DNA of 64,000 nucleotides, from the NCBI GenBank assembly GCA_918807975.1, contig OU964922.1, positions 33,034,329 to 33,098,328 of the forward strand, given 5' to 3'. Below are positions 10,558-19,595 of this stretch, one piece after another. The translations under genes were made by a program, and so were the position numbers. Within the stretch, counting starts at the first letter, position 1, and each line of letters opens with the position of its first letter. This stretch comes from Aplidium turbinatum. Taxonomy: Eukaryota > Chordata > Ascidiacea > Aplousobranchia > Polyclinidae. The notes beneath the pieces are model-generated. The model was not told the DNA's origin. It searched no databases and saw only the letters and a program-made list of their open reading frames with translations.

Positions 10558-13500
10558 TTGTTAAATTTAGCCCTAACTTTTAATATGTCTACACTCGGTG
10601 GCGACAGGGACTCGACCGCCGTCGACTCGACTGAGTTTAAGCCTGATGATGTTCTTTGCGGTCGGGCAGGCCATTCTGGGGAGGGACCCATTAACGATGA
10701 GGCTAAGTCAGTTCGAGAGGCCCGGCATCTTAGACGGGATATTTTGACTCAAATTGGGAAACTTTCTGTAGCCCTAGGTTTTTTGAGTGATAAGCAGGAA
10801 CTGTTAATTTTTAGATCTAAGTTATCTACTTTAGAAGAGGAATTACGGCATTTCCATGCTCTTTTGAGTAAAATTGTTAACTCTGCAATCTTGGCAGAAC
10901 TTCGTGATAGGGTAGATCCCGAATTTAACTCGTTAAAAAATAACTTCGAACAAAAAGAAAGTGAGTTGTCAGATAGGTTGGATGCTGACATACATCCTGA
11001 GGATAGCGCCTCAAATGTAAGCACTAGGATGTCTGAGAGCTCGTCACGGATAGTTGCACAAATTAACCTACAGTTAAGACGAGAGGAGCTCCAGATCCAA
11101 GCTGAGGCCGAAGCAAGAGCTGCTGAGGCCATCGCAAGAGCTGAAGCCATACGAGCTGAGGCTGCCGCACGAGCAGAGGCTGCCGCAAGAGCTGAGGCCA
11201 TACGAGCTGAGGCCATACGAGCTGAGGCCATACGAGCTGAGGCTGCCGCGAGAGCTGAGGCCGACGCGAGAGCTGCTGAGGCCGAAGCGAGAGCTGCTGA
11301 GGCCGCCGCGAGAGCCGAAGCTAGAGCTGCTGAGTTCGCACTCAAAGACGCTCAGTTGAGGGCCGAACAACGTAAAGAGGTAGTTTTAGCTGAATATCGT
11401 TCTGAGTTGGGCTCCCGGCGTAGCTCTAGGAAGGGCTCTTCTAGGCATTCCAGAAGTGAACATCAATCACAGTTTAATTTACCTAACCTTTTCCACACGC
11501 CTGTTCAATCCGTAGGTGGACCTGTACAATCCACATGTTTTCCAGCTGTTTCAGGAGGTCTCGGGGCCGCGGCAAAGGATCTTCCGAAGGCTGTAGAGCC
11601 AAGGTCTGCAAATTACAACCGAACTCCTCCCCCAGAGCGTACAGGTCACGGGGCCGCCATTAGCAGTAATGCTTTGCCCCCTTCACAGTTTTCAGCGCCG
11701 CTAGTTTTTGATCGCCCAGCTACACGTAATTTGGGTGGTTGTGAGAGGCGTATCGTGTCTCCTGATTTTAACGTATGTGAGGATCGTGATCGGGCTGTGC
11801 ATGTGACTGAGCCCACTCAGCCCATTAAGGGATATAGCTTGTCTTCTCCCGCTAAATCGAGTTCTCAACAGCAGGATTGCTTTTTTGAATACCAAAATAG
11901 TAGGACGTTCTTCGATAAGGCGGCCTTGATTGGTTACGATGGTAATAATATGCCATTTGTCTTCTTTAAAAATCGTGTTATGGCCTTGATGGCAGCTTCG
12001 CCCTTTAAGGGAACTCGTTTGACTTTGTTGCAAGCAGCTTGTGTTAGAACAGCTGCACAAACGATTGCTAATTTGGTTTCTGACACTCCTGGCTTGTCAG
12101 AGGAAGACAGGATAGAAATGTCGTTAGCTCGCTTGTCCCAACGTTTTGGGGTTCGTGGAGGTCTTTTCGCAGAACCAGAAATTAGAAAGTATCGCTATGG
12201 TAGCAAATTGACTTCTATCTCTTCCAGTGATTTGAAAGAGTTTAAAGATGAATTGTCGCAGTGTTTGCTTTACGCGAAAGCTTATGGTCAGCGTGATAAA
12301 TTAGAAGGACGTTTTGTTTTGGATTTGGCTAAGCGACTCCCGTTTGACGCTAAGCAGCGTTATCTTGACTTTTTAGGTGATCAGTATGGTAGCACTGAGG
12401 AACCTACCTTTCAGAGTTTGTTTGATTTTGTAGTACGGGAGGAAACGCGCAAGTCGACTGATTTTAGCATTATGCTAATGGGCGATTCTGGTGAGTCGCA
12501 GCATTTTAAAAAGTTTGGCAAAGGAAAATTGCCTTCATGTCCGGTTAGGCAGACGTCGGTAAAACCCCATGATAATGTGATTTCAGGGAGTTCGCAGTAC
12601 TCGACTGCTGTTGGCGCACCGCGCGGCGGTGTGGCCAGACGTAGTGACATACCGGCATGTTTTTGTTGTTCGTCACGTGGTCAAGTTGAATATCATTTTT
12701 TGTCTAATTGTAAAGAATTTTTGCGCTTGACACCTAAAGGTCGGAGAGATGTCATTGTGAAAGCTGGAAAATGCTTGAACTGTTTGCGCCAGCATATGGT
12801 TAAGGACTGTAATCATGCAAACAACTGTCGTCAGTGTGGGCCTAACAACGATAGGAAACACTATTTTCTTCTGCATGATTTTTATGTGACGTCACGTGAT
12901 TCTCTGGATTTGGTCGGTAAAGATGAGGCTGGTGCCAGAGTTCCTGTGCGTAATGTTAAGATTGGAAATGTTAAAGCAGCCTTTAACCGCGTTACTGCTG
13001 CTCGTGTTTTGAATCCAATGACTGGCAAATCGAAGTTGGTGTATTGTCAGCATGATCCTGGTTCGCAGTTGACCTTTGTTTCGAGTGACTTGGTGTGCGA
13101 ACTTGGTCTTAAACCGTATGATAAAGCGTCGTTTAAAATGGATACTCTGGCTGGTCAGAAACCTACTTGTGCTGACCTTGTTAAACTCAACATCCAGTCG
13201 TTAGAGACTGATGAACTGTTTTGTGATATAACCTCGGTGGTTAACCCAGCTTGGGCTGACGATGTTAAAACTTTACCTCATAAACAAGATTTAAGTGGTT
13301 TCCGTCATTTTCATGACGTGAATATGTTTCATTTGAATGATTGTAGTACTGTAGATGTACTGATTGGAAACGACAACGCTTATTTGATGTGGGCAAAAGA
13401 AGAACGTGTTGGTGAAAATCGCAGTGAACCGCATGCTTTACTCACTCCTCTCGGTTGGTTGGCTTGTGGTGGTAAGTCACCCTTAGTTGAAAGCGTTGCT

Positions 13501-16500
13501 AAAGTGTGCAGAGTGCAGACGTCTTCAGAGTCGGATGTCATCTCTGGCTTTCAGCGTAAAATTGAGTCTCGCGATATGGAAATAGCAGACCTGAATAAAG
13601 TCATTCAGGATTTGACTTTGCAAAATGAAACCTGTGAATTGTCTCGCAATGATATTTTGGCTAGAGAACTTGTCGAACCGAATATTGAGTTGAAGGATGG
13701 TCGATTTGAGATACCTGTTCCGTTGAAGGAAGATATTGATCTACCTAACAATTTTGTGTTGGCGTCAGATAGAGCTGCTGCTTTAAGAAAGAAAGCTTTA
13801 AAACAACCTGAACTTCGTGATTTCCTTACTGACACCATGAAAGATCTTAAATCTAATGGCTATATTGAGCGCGCGGGTGAAGCAGGAAATGTCAAGGGAT
13901 TTGAATGGTATTTACCATACTTTGTGACGTCACAATTAAAAAAGCGCATTGTTTACGATGGCAAGTCTGAATTTCGAGGAACTTGTGTTAATGATGTAAT
14001 GTTTTCGGGTCCTGACTTGTTAAACCCTCTGGTAGATGTCTTGGCTAGATTTCGGCTTGGTAGATTTGGTCACATGGCTGATGTGACTAAATGCTTCTTT
14101 CAAATAAAGTTACCGGAGTCGCAAAGGGATTTGTTTCGTATATTGTGGTTTGAAGATGATGACCTTGAAAATGGTAGGATGGTACCATTTCGTTTTTGTG
14201 TACACCCTTGGGGAATAAAGAGTAGCCCGTATATCGCTTGCTTGGCTATAAAGAAAATGATCGAGCAGAATCCCAGCAGTGCTGGTGAATTGACTCTCTG
14301 CAATATTGCAAATAATATGTACATGGATGATTTTATATTTTCGGCTGATAGCTTAGAGGAAGCTCAGCAAATCACTCATGAATCAATTGCTTTGTTTGAT
14401 AGCCGTGGGTTTAAACTTGTTAAGTGGAGTGCTAACAAGGAGGCTATGATTGTCTTGTCAAATTTGGATAATGAGATGCTTTCACCTTTGATTCGTGACA
14501 TTGACTTTCAGACTGAAAATATGACTTTGCCATCAGCGAAGACATTGGGTTGTGTGTGGCAAACCGAGTCTGACGAGATGCGTATCGCATGTTCCTTAAA
14601 GCCCTTAGCTAAACACACGCGCCGAAGTATGCTCAGTCAGCTTGGACAAAATTTTGATCCGCTAGGCTTTGGAGCGCCATTTTTTCTAAAAGCACGCCTT
14701 ATACTTCAGCAATTGGCGATAGACAAGTTTGATTGGGACACCGAGGTCCCTGATAGCTTTGTTAAAGAGTGGGAGTCGTGGCTTCGCTCTTTGGACCTGC
14801 TTAAGGATTTTTCGTTACCGAGATGGTATTTTGCAAACTCTGGTGTGTGCAGTCCGGATGATATTGTTTCATATCAATTGCATGGGTTTAGTGATGCTTC
14901 GAATCAAGCTTTCTCTTCTGTTGTTTACTTACGTAGACTGGTTAACGGAGTTCCGAGTGTGTCTTTCGTTCTGGGTAAATCTACCATTGTTGTAAAAAAT
15001 CAGTTTTCTTGGCCGATAGCTAGGAAAGAGCTTGTTGCCGCTTTAAATACAGCAAGACTCGTGAAGCAGGCCTACGAGGCATTGAAGATGCCCGACTGCA
15101 GTAAGTATTTTTGGTGTGATTCTCGGACTGTGTTGCAGTGGGTTAAGAACCCTGATTTACGTTTGAATAAGTTTATTACGCGTCGAGTTGAGCATATTTT
15201 ATTGTTGTCTGGAGCCCAGGATTGGCGTTTTTGCCCTACCGATATGAACCCAGCTGATGTTGGCACAAGGCCAAATCTTATTACAAAGAAAGAGTTTCGA
15301 GAGTTGTGGTTAAATGGTTCTAGTCTTCTCTATCAGTGTGAAGAAATTCCATCTGTAGAAAACCCCACTCCAGTACCTGTCCATAGCCTATATCTTCGTG
15401 ACGAAGAGGGGTCGCTTGACGTTGCACAGGGTGGCCTTCACAGATTGATCGAGGCCGCACCTTCTTTGTATGTTATGAAAAAGAGAATTGCTTATTTGGT
15501 TGCTTTTGTTGAATTTTTGTGCTGTAAAACGAGAAAGCGTAGCTTTATGAAGCCAAAACTGGACGCCTCTTATCTTAATAGAGCCTTAGACTTAACTGTG
15601 AAGTTTGTTCAGAAGAGCGTGTATGGCGATGTGTTACATTTAATGACCAAACGATCGCCGGATGCACTTGAGGAAGTGATAAAGCGGGGTAGTGTTGGCG
15701 CTTCGCAACGTGAGAAGGAACGCTTGAAGGAATTGCGTTCACTTAAAAAGTACAGACCTTGTGTAGATGATGCTGGTGTAATCCGCATTGAAGGGCGCTT
15801 AAGTAATTCTCCCGAGATTTCTCTAGAAGCAAAGCATCCGATTGTTTTGCCTTCGAAACACCCCTTCACTAGGCTTGTTGTACTGTCGCATCATAATCGA
15901 AATGCGCACTGTGGAGTACAACACACTTTGTTGTCTACGCGACAGAAATTTTGGATCGCTAATGGTAATGCTTCCGTGAAGAGGTATCTTAATGATTGTG
16001 GTGTATGTGCGATTGAGAAAGCTCGGCCTATAAGGCAGCTCATGTCTGATTTACCTTTGTCTCGCACAACTGCCCATAGGAAACCCTTTTTTGATTGCGG
16101 CTTGGACTATCTTGGACCATTGACCTTTGTTGAAGGTAGGAGTCACAAAAAAGCTTGGGGACTCTTATTCACATGTATGGCATCTCGCGCTATTCATGTT
16201 GAGCTGGTTACGTCATTGTCGCTGAGTGATTTTTTACTTGCCTTTACAAGGTTTACAGATTTACGTGGGCAGGTTAATGCTATCTATTCCGATAATGGAA
16301 GTACCTTTCAGGCAGCATCTAAGAAGTTACCCGAGTTGATAGAATCAGCTGAATTTCACAACGCCCTGAGACAGAGAGAGATAAACTGGGAATTTATACC
16401 TCCGTATGCTCCGGCGCAAGGTGGCGCCTGGGAGGCAATGGTTAAACAATTTAAAATTGCATTTTTTCACATTTTGGACTCTTCAATACGTAAGCCCAGT

Positions 16501-17016
16501 TTTATTGAACTGCTTACGTACACAGGTAGTGCCGTTCGGATCGTGAACGAACGCCCTTTGGTACCTTTGAGTGACGACCCTAGGGATTTTACTGTCATCA
16601 CCCCTGCCTCACTTTTGACCCCATACTTAGACCCATACTGTGCTGTTGGGCAACCACATGATCGTGACCAATTAAGAAGGGATTATCGGTTCAATTTGTC
16701 ACTTTCTCAGCAGTTTTGGAGTAAATGGATCGATTTTTACTTGCCAGGTCTTCAGGGCCGGAAAAAATGGCTAAAAATGGCCGAGAATTTGGAGCCTGGT
16801 CAACTTGTAGTGGTAGGTTCTCTCCAAGACATTGGTAAACGTGGGAAGTATCAACTTGGGAGGGTGCATGAGGTAGTTCCACAAATTAGGAAAGGGAAGC
16901 CTGTGGTTCGTAGAGCCAAAGTTGCCGTCTGCAACTATGATGAGAGTACGGGGAAAGTGAAAGTAGACTACGTGTTGAGGGATATTTCGTGCCTCGCCCC
17001 CGTAAAGAACACCTAA
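10558..17016 (+). CDS. BEL/Pao gag-pol polyprotein region (element fossil)
   Basis: A single uninterrupted frame of about 2150 codons. Order of parts: an N-terminal gag region with an alanine/glutamate/arginine-rich tandem repeat at about 11095-11335; a retro-gag domain; a Cys/His zinc-knuckle region at about 12650-12850; an aspartic protease region at about 13020-13400; reverse transcriptase at about 13700-14500; RNase H at about 14880-15300; integrase zinc-binding and catalytic regions at about 15800-16650; and a C-terminal domain to the stop. The family normally makes one fused polyprotein, as here. A likely start is the methionine at 10585 (MSTLGGDRD), a few codons inside the frame. No breaks were seen. 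Confidence 0.93.
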   Translation: MLNLALTFNMSTLGGDRDSTAVDSTEFKPDDVLCGRAGHSGEGPINDEAKSVREARHLRRDILTQIGKLSVALGFLSDKQELLIFRSKLSTLEEELRHFHALLSKIVNSAILAELRDRVDPEFNSLKNNFEQKESELSDRLDADIHPEDSASNVSTRMSESSSRIVAQINLQLRREELQIQAEAEARAAEAIARAEAIRAEAAARAEAAARAEAIRAEAIRAEAIRAEAAARAEADARAAEAEARAAEAAARAEARAAEFALKDAQLRAEQRKEVVLAEYRSELGSRRSSRKGSSRHSRSEHQSQFNLPNLFHTPVQSVGGPVQSTCFPAVSGGLGAAAKDLPKAVEPRSANYNRTPPPERTGHGAAISSNALPPSQFSAPLVFDRPATRNLGGCERRIVSPDFNVCEDRDRAVHVTEPTQPIKGYSLSSPAKSSSQQQDCFFEYQNSRTFFDKAALIGYDGNNMPFVFFKNRVMALMAASPFKGTRLTLLQAACVRTAAQTIANLVSDTPGLSEEDRIEMSLARLSQRFGVRGGLFAEPEIRKYRYGSKLTSISSSDLKEFKDELSQCLLYAKAYGQRDKLEGRFVLDLAKRLPFDAKQRYLDFLGDQYGSTEEPTFQSLFDFVVREETRKSTDFSIMLMGDSGESQHFKKFGKGKLPSCPVRQTSVKPHDNVISGSSQYSTAVGAPRGGVARRSDIPACFCCSSRGQVEYHFLSNCKEFLRLTPKGRRDVIVKAGKCLNCLRQHMVKDCNHANNCRQCGPNNDRKHYFLLHDFYVTSRDSLDLVGKDEAGARVPVRNVKIGNVKAAFNRVTAARVLNPMTGKSKLVYCQHDPGSQLTFVSSDLVCELGLKPYDKASFKMDTLAGQKPTCADLVKLNIQSLETDELFCDITSVVNPAWADDVKTLPHKQDLSGFRHFHDVNMFHLNDCSTVDVLIGNDNAYLMWAKEERVGENRSEPHALLTPLGWLACGGKSPLVESVAKVCRVQTSSESDVISGFQRKIESRDMEIADLNKVIQDLTLQNETCELSRNDILARELVEPNIELKDGRFEIPVPLKEDIDLPNNFVLASDRAAALRKKALKQPELRDFLTDTMKDLKSNGYIERAGEAGNVKGFEWYLPYFVTSQLKKRIVYDGKSEFRGTCVNDVMFSGPDLLNPLVDVLARFRLGRFGHMADVTKCFFQIKLPESQRDLFRILWFEDDDLENGRMVPFRFCVHPWGIKSSPYIACLAIKKMIEQNPSSAGELTLCNIANNMYMDDFIFSADSLEEAQQITHESIALFDSRGFKLVKWSANKEAMIVLSNLDNEMLSPLIRDIDFQTENMTLPSAKTLGCVWQTESDEMRIACSLKPLAKHTRRSMLSQLGQNFDPLGFGAPFFLKARLILQQLAIDKFDWDTEVPDSFVKEWESWLRSLDLLKDFSLPRWYFANSGVCSPDDIVSYQLHGFSDASNQAFSSVVYLRRLVNGVPSVSFVLGKSTIVVKNQFSWPIARKELVAALNTARLVKQAYEALKMPDCSKYFWCDSRTVLQWVKNPDLRLNKFITRRVEHILLLSGAQDWRFCPTDMNPADVGTRPNLITKKEFRELWLNGSSLLYQCEEIPSVENPTPVPVHSLYLRDEEGSLDVAQGGLHRLIEAAPSLYVMKKRIAYLVAFVEFLCCKTRKRSFMKPKLDASYLNRALDLTVKFVQKSVYGDVLHLMTKRSPDALEEVIKRGSVGASQREKERLKELRSLKKYRPCVDDAGVIRIEGRLSNSPEISLEAKHPIVLPSKHPFTRLVVLSHHNRNAHCGVQHTLLSTRQKFWIANGNASVKRYLNDCGVCAIEKARPIRQLMSDLPLSRTTAHRKPFFDCGLDYLGPLTFVEGRSHKKAWGLLFTCMASRAIHVELVTSLSLSDFLLAFTRFTDLRGQVNAIYSDNGSTFQAASKKLPELIESAEFHNALRQREINWEFIPPYAPAQGGAWEAMVKQFKIAFFHILDSSIRKPSFIELLTYTGSAVRIVNERPLVPLSDDPRDFTVITPASLLTPYLDPYCAVGQPHDRDQLRRDYRFNLSLSQQFWSKWIDFYLPGLQGRKKWLKMAENLEPGQLVVVGSLQDIGKRGKYQLGRVHEVVPQIRKGKPVVRRAKVAVCNYDESTGKVKVDYVLRDISCLAPVKNT

Positions 17017-17321
17017 GTGTTAGGGTTTGAGCCTGGTTTTGTCTGCGGTGGCCGATACTTGTCTGAGCCCGGAACAGTCGGTTATTATCGCAACTATTGT
17101 ATATAGCGTCATTTAGCGTGTACCTATGGTACCAATTTCATGTATCGTCGTGTTTATTCTTATTGCTGTTCATTCTTTGCATGCCCTTTGTATTTGCGTA
17201 TTAACTTAAACGTGAGTGATTCAAACAATTTGTGTATCATGTGTTTTTATTCATTGGCTCACAATTGTCGTCATTTCTTTTTAGTTATGCCATGTCAGAC
17301 TGTCATAACTAGGGGCCGCTA

Positions 17322-17882
17322 TGTTCCCGACAATTTTCACCAAATCAAACGTCATATAAAAACCGTTCAAGTCTACTGAATATTACGTCATGGAAATTCC
17401 TAAAGCATGTGCCAAAATTGCACCATCGTTCATAAGACCTGTTTGGACCTGTTTGGGCCTGTTTAAACAGGAAATATTACATCAGCTTAAACACCTGTTG
17501 GAATGACTTCATAATTGTCTTTCATTTATTGCGTCACAGTTACTTTCTACGTGAATTTGAGATATTGATATCTATTCTGGTCATTCGTAAAATGATTGTT
17601 TGAAAGTTGGCCGCACATTTAACTGTTGGCTTAGTGCTTGCTAGCTGGACAAAAGTTCCGTCTTTTATCCAATTAATCTGTATTGTAGTGACAGTTTTTT
17701 TTTAGAGGTGTAGGCGTTACACCTATTTTCGATAGCCTCGGGCTAATTTTACTGGAATACACTGTTTGAATAGACGTTTCGAAAGTGTGTTTATTTTTGG
17801 GTCATTGCATGCAGACGAACGGATTTGGGAATCTTACGTTACAATTTTCCCACGAAGAGATTATGGTTTACCGCTGTGACCA
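17322..17882 (+). repeat. 3' LTR of the BEL/Pao element
   Basis: A 561-bp repeat with the same TG...CA ends as the 5' LTR, followed by the CTGGG target duplication. Its near identity to the 5' LTR is the basis for calling the insertion young. Confidence 0.93.
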
Positions 17883-18859
17883 CTGGGTGATCAAGATAAG
17901 TCCTGGGTTCCTCCTAAAGTATGCAAACATTGCACTCAAACCAGTTTCTGGGCTCAAGGCTAAGAAGTTCAGAGTGCCATGGCATAAACAGAGCCGTGGA
18001 ATCACCATGAAAATTGATACTTCTGTACGGTGAGCATGTTCGAAGGAAGTTGGAACATCATGTTTAGCCTACATGGAGTGTGCAAGGCAGTCATCGCGTG
18101 GACGTTGCTATTTCTGTTTTTTGTTTGCCCTCTCTTGTTTCAAGCGGTGATTTGCTTGATACAATAGGAAAACGGGCATGACTGAGAGTAACCTCAATAC
18201 CTTCAGTAATGTTTTGGAGCAAGGTCAAGCTTTTTTCTCAAAACCATTTCTACCACCTACTGTAGTAGTTAAAGATTTAGTTATTAAAAGTGGTAGCTGG
18301 AATCTTGGCTAACTCAAAAACTAGAGCCAATTCGATAAAACTTAGTGCATTTTCAGAATCAGGGGCCTCGAAATACATTAAAATGACTCTCACATGTCCT
18401 GCCTTTATAAAACAAAAGTTTTTGTTGGTCTGTGAAAATCGATAAACATCGTCAAATGATTCAAGAAACTGAAAGCAGTAGATATTTACTACGGTGAGCG
18501 GTGGACAAAGAAAATCATGTCTGAAATGTGGTAGAATTCAACATTTTGAAAGTAATACACTTGTCAGTGTTCATGAAGTTGCTAATTAAACCACTTTGCT
18601 TGCTACAAGTTTGTGTTACTACCTCTTATTGTGTCCATTAAGATGCTAGAGTGCATTAGAAGATAGCGAGTGAGCAGTTTCAGGGATAAGCAAGAATTTG
18701 ATATTTTGACAAAATTCAAACCAGGTGAACCAGGGTCAAACGTTAATATTTTTTTGTGAAATTTGGTATAGGAGATACATTTACCAAAAGGAACAATATT
18801 ACAAACTGACGAAAAATTTAAAAGAAAAAAAAAATTTTTTCGAGATTTTGCGTCAGCCT

Positions 18860-19344
18860 ACTGGGGACCGCACTGCAGCTATCTAAAGTCGTCCATTTAG
18901 TCCAGGTAGGTAAACCAATTAGGCTGAACCTCCCTGAAGTGGCAGTCAGCAGAAAATCACCAGCCAAAATCTAATACAAAAATACAAAAGTTATTGTTTG
19001 GAAGCAAAAATCAAAATTGTCGAGGCACAAATCGCCTCGTGGTCCACACTTTATTTCAAGAGCAGATCTATTAGTGGACCACGGTTTGCAAAACGTTGGA
19101 GTAGAAAATGCGATGACGGTAAAAGTCGATTGTTAATTAATGTTACAATGATAATATACTGTACATATCAATGACCATGCGATACGGAGTCGTTGATGAT
19201 TTTAAAGCCGTTTGCGTTCCACCAAAATGCTTTTTGGGCCTCATGGATCACAAAGTTCAGAATTAGAAAAACACTTAAAGAAAATTTCGAACTTTTTTTT
19301 TTGGCGGATTTGTAGAGATTAACAAATTTGTTCTTTGAGTTGAA
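18860..19344. other. 3' flank of the lectin gene, with candidate poly(A) signal
   Basis: Lies between the long-TIR relic and the stop codon of the minus-strand lectin gene. On the minus strand AATAAA occurs at 19055-19050, about 290 bp beyond the stop, a plausible polyadenylation signal that would give a short 3' UTR. No other feature was recognised. Confidence 0.45.
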
Positions 19345-19595
19345 TCAAATTCGTTGAATCTTCATTTCTGTTTTTTTCATCGAATAGCTGCCTCCCTTCC
19401 AATGATTCCATCGGATTCCTTTATGACCACTGGTACGCCCTCCATCGACGTATTCTCCATTCAAGTCTGATTGCAAGCAATTGCCAAGCCACCACGCACC
19501 AAGAAATATCACAGCACAATTGCTTCCATTTCGATTGTCATTATCGTTGTCTTTTGTGGTGAATGGCTGATTATTGTGGTAGGTCAATGAATCAC
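19345..19595 (-). CDS. Lectin exon 7: calcium loop and C-terminus
   Basis: Reads DSLTYHNNQPFTTKDNDNDN, then NCAVIFLGAWWLGNCLQSDL, GIRWNHWKGGSYSMKKTEMK and a stop. It includes the calcium-binding aspartates and the last cysteine pair. The pseudogene at 6566-6828 is a decayed relative of this exon. Confidence 0.9.

Larger units (their letters stand above)
9583..17882 (+). mobile_element. BEL/Pao LTR retrotransposon, looks whole and young
   Basis: This is an 8.3-kb LTR element with TG...CA long terminal repeats at 9583-10144 and 17322-17882. The repeats seem to differ only by one base in a T run, implying a very recent insertion. It is flanked by a 5-bp duplication CTGGG (9578-9582 and 17883-17887), the size usual for BEL/Pao. 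One long frame (10558-17016) carries gag, protease, reverse transcriptase, RNase H and integrase regions in the order expected for the family. The leader near 10155-10225 holds short direct repeats. It lies inside an older DNA transposon relic whose empty-site copy is at 40994-43567. Confidence 0.95.
8966..18859 (+). mobile_element. Long-TIR DNA transposon relic, copy 1, split by BEL/Pao
   Basis: Segments 8966-9582 and 17888-18859 together match, in reverse orientation, the uninterrupted copy at 40994-43567. The right end finishes GAGATTTTGCGTCAGCCT, the complement of the AGGCTG terminus of copy 2. The left end is truncated inside the long terminal inverted repeat, where it meets a SINE. Just right of the BEL insertion a decayed reading GDQDKSWVPPKVCKHC is followed by EPWNHHEN and YFC with stops between, so it is non-coding now. 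Compared with copy 2 it lacks about 530 bp near 18300. Confidence 0.75.

Noticed and set aside
10749-11370. Two antisense open frames (198 and 98 codons) rich in Ala/Ser
   Set aside because: They mirror the Ala/Glu/Arg tandem repeat in the BEL/Pao gag region; low-complexity coding on one strand leaves the other open.
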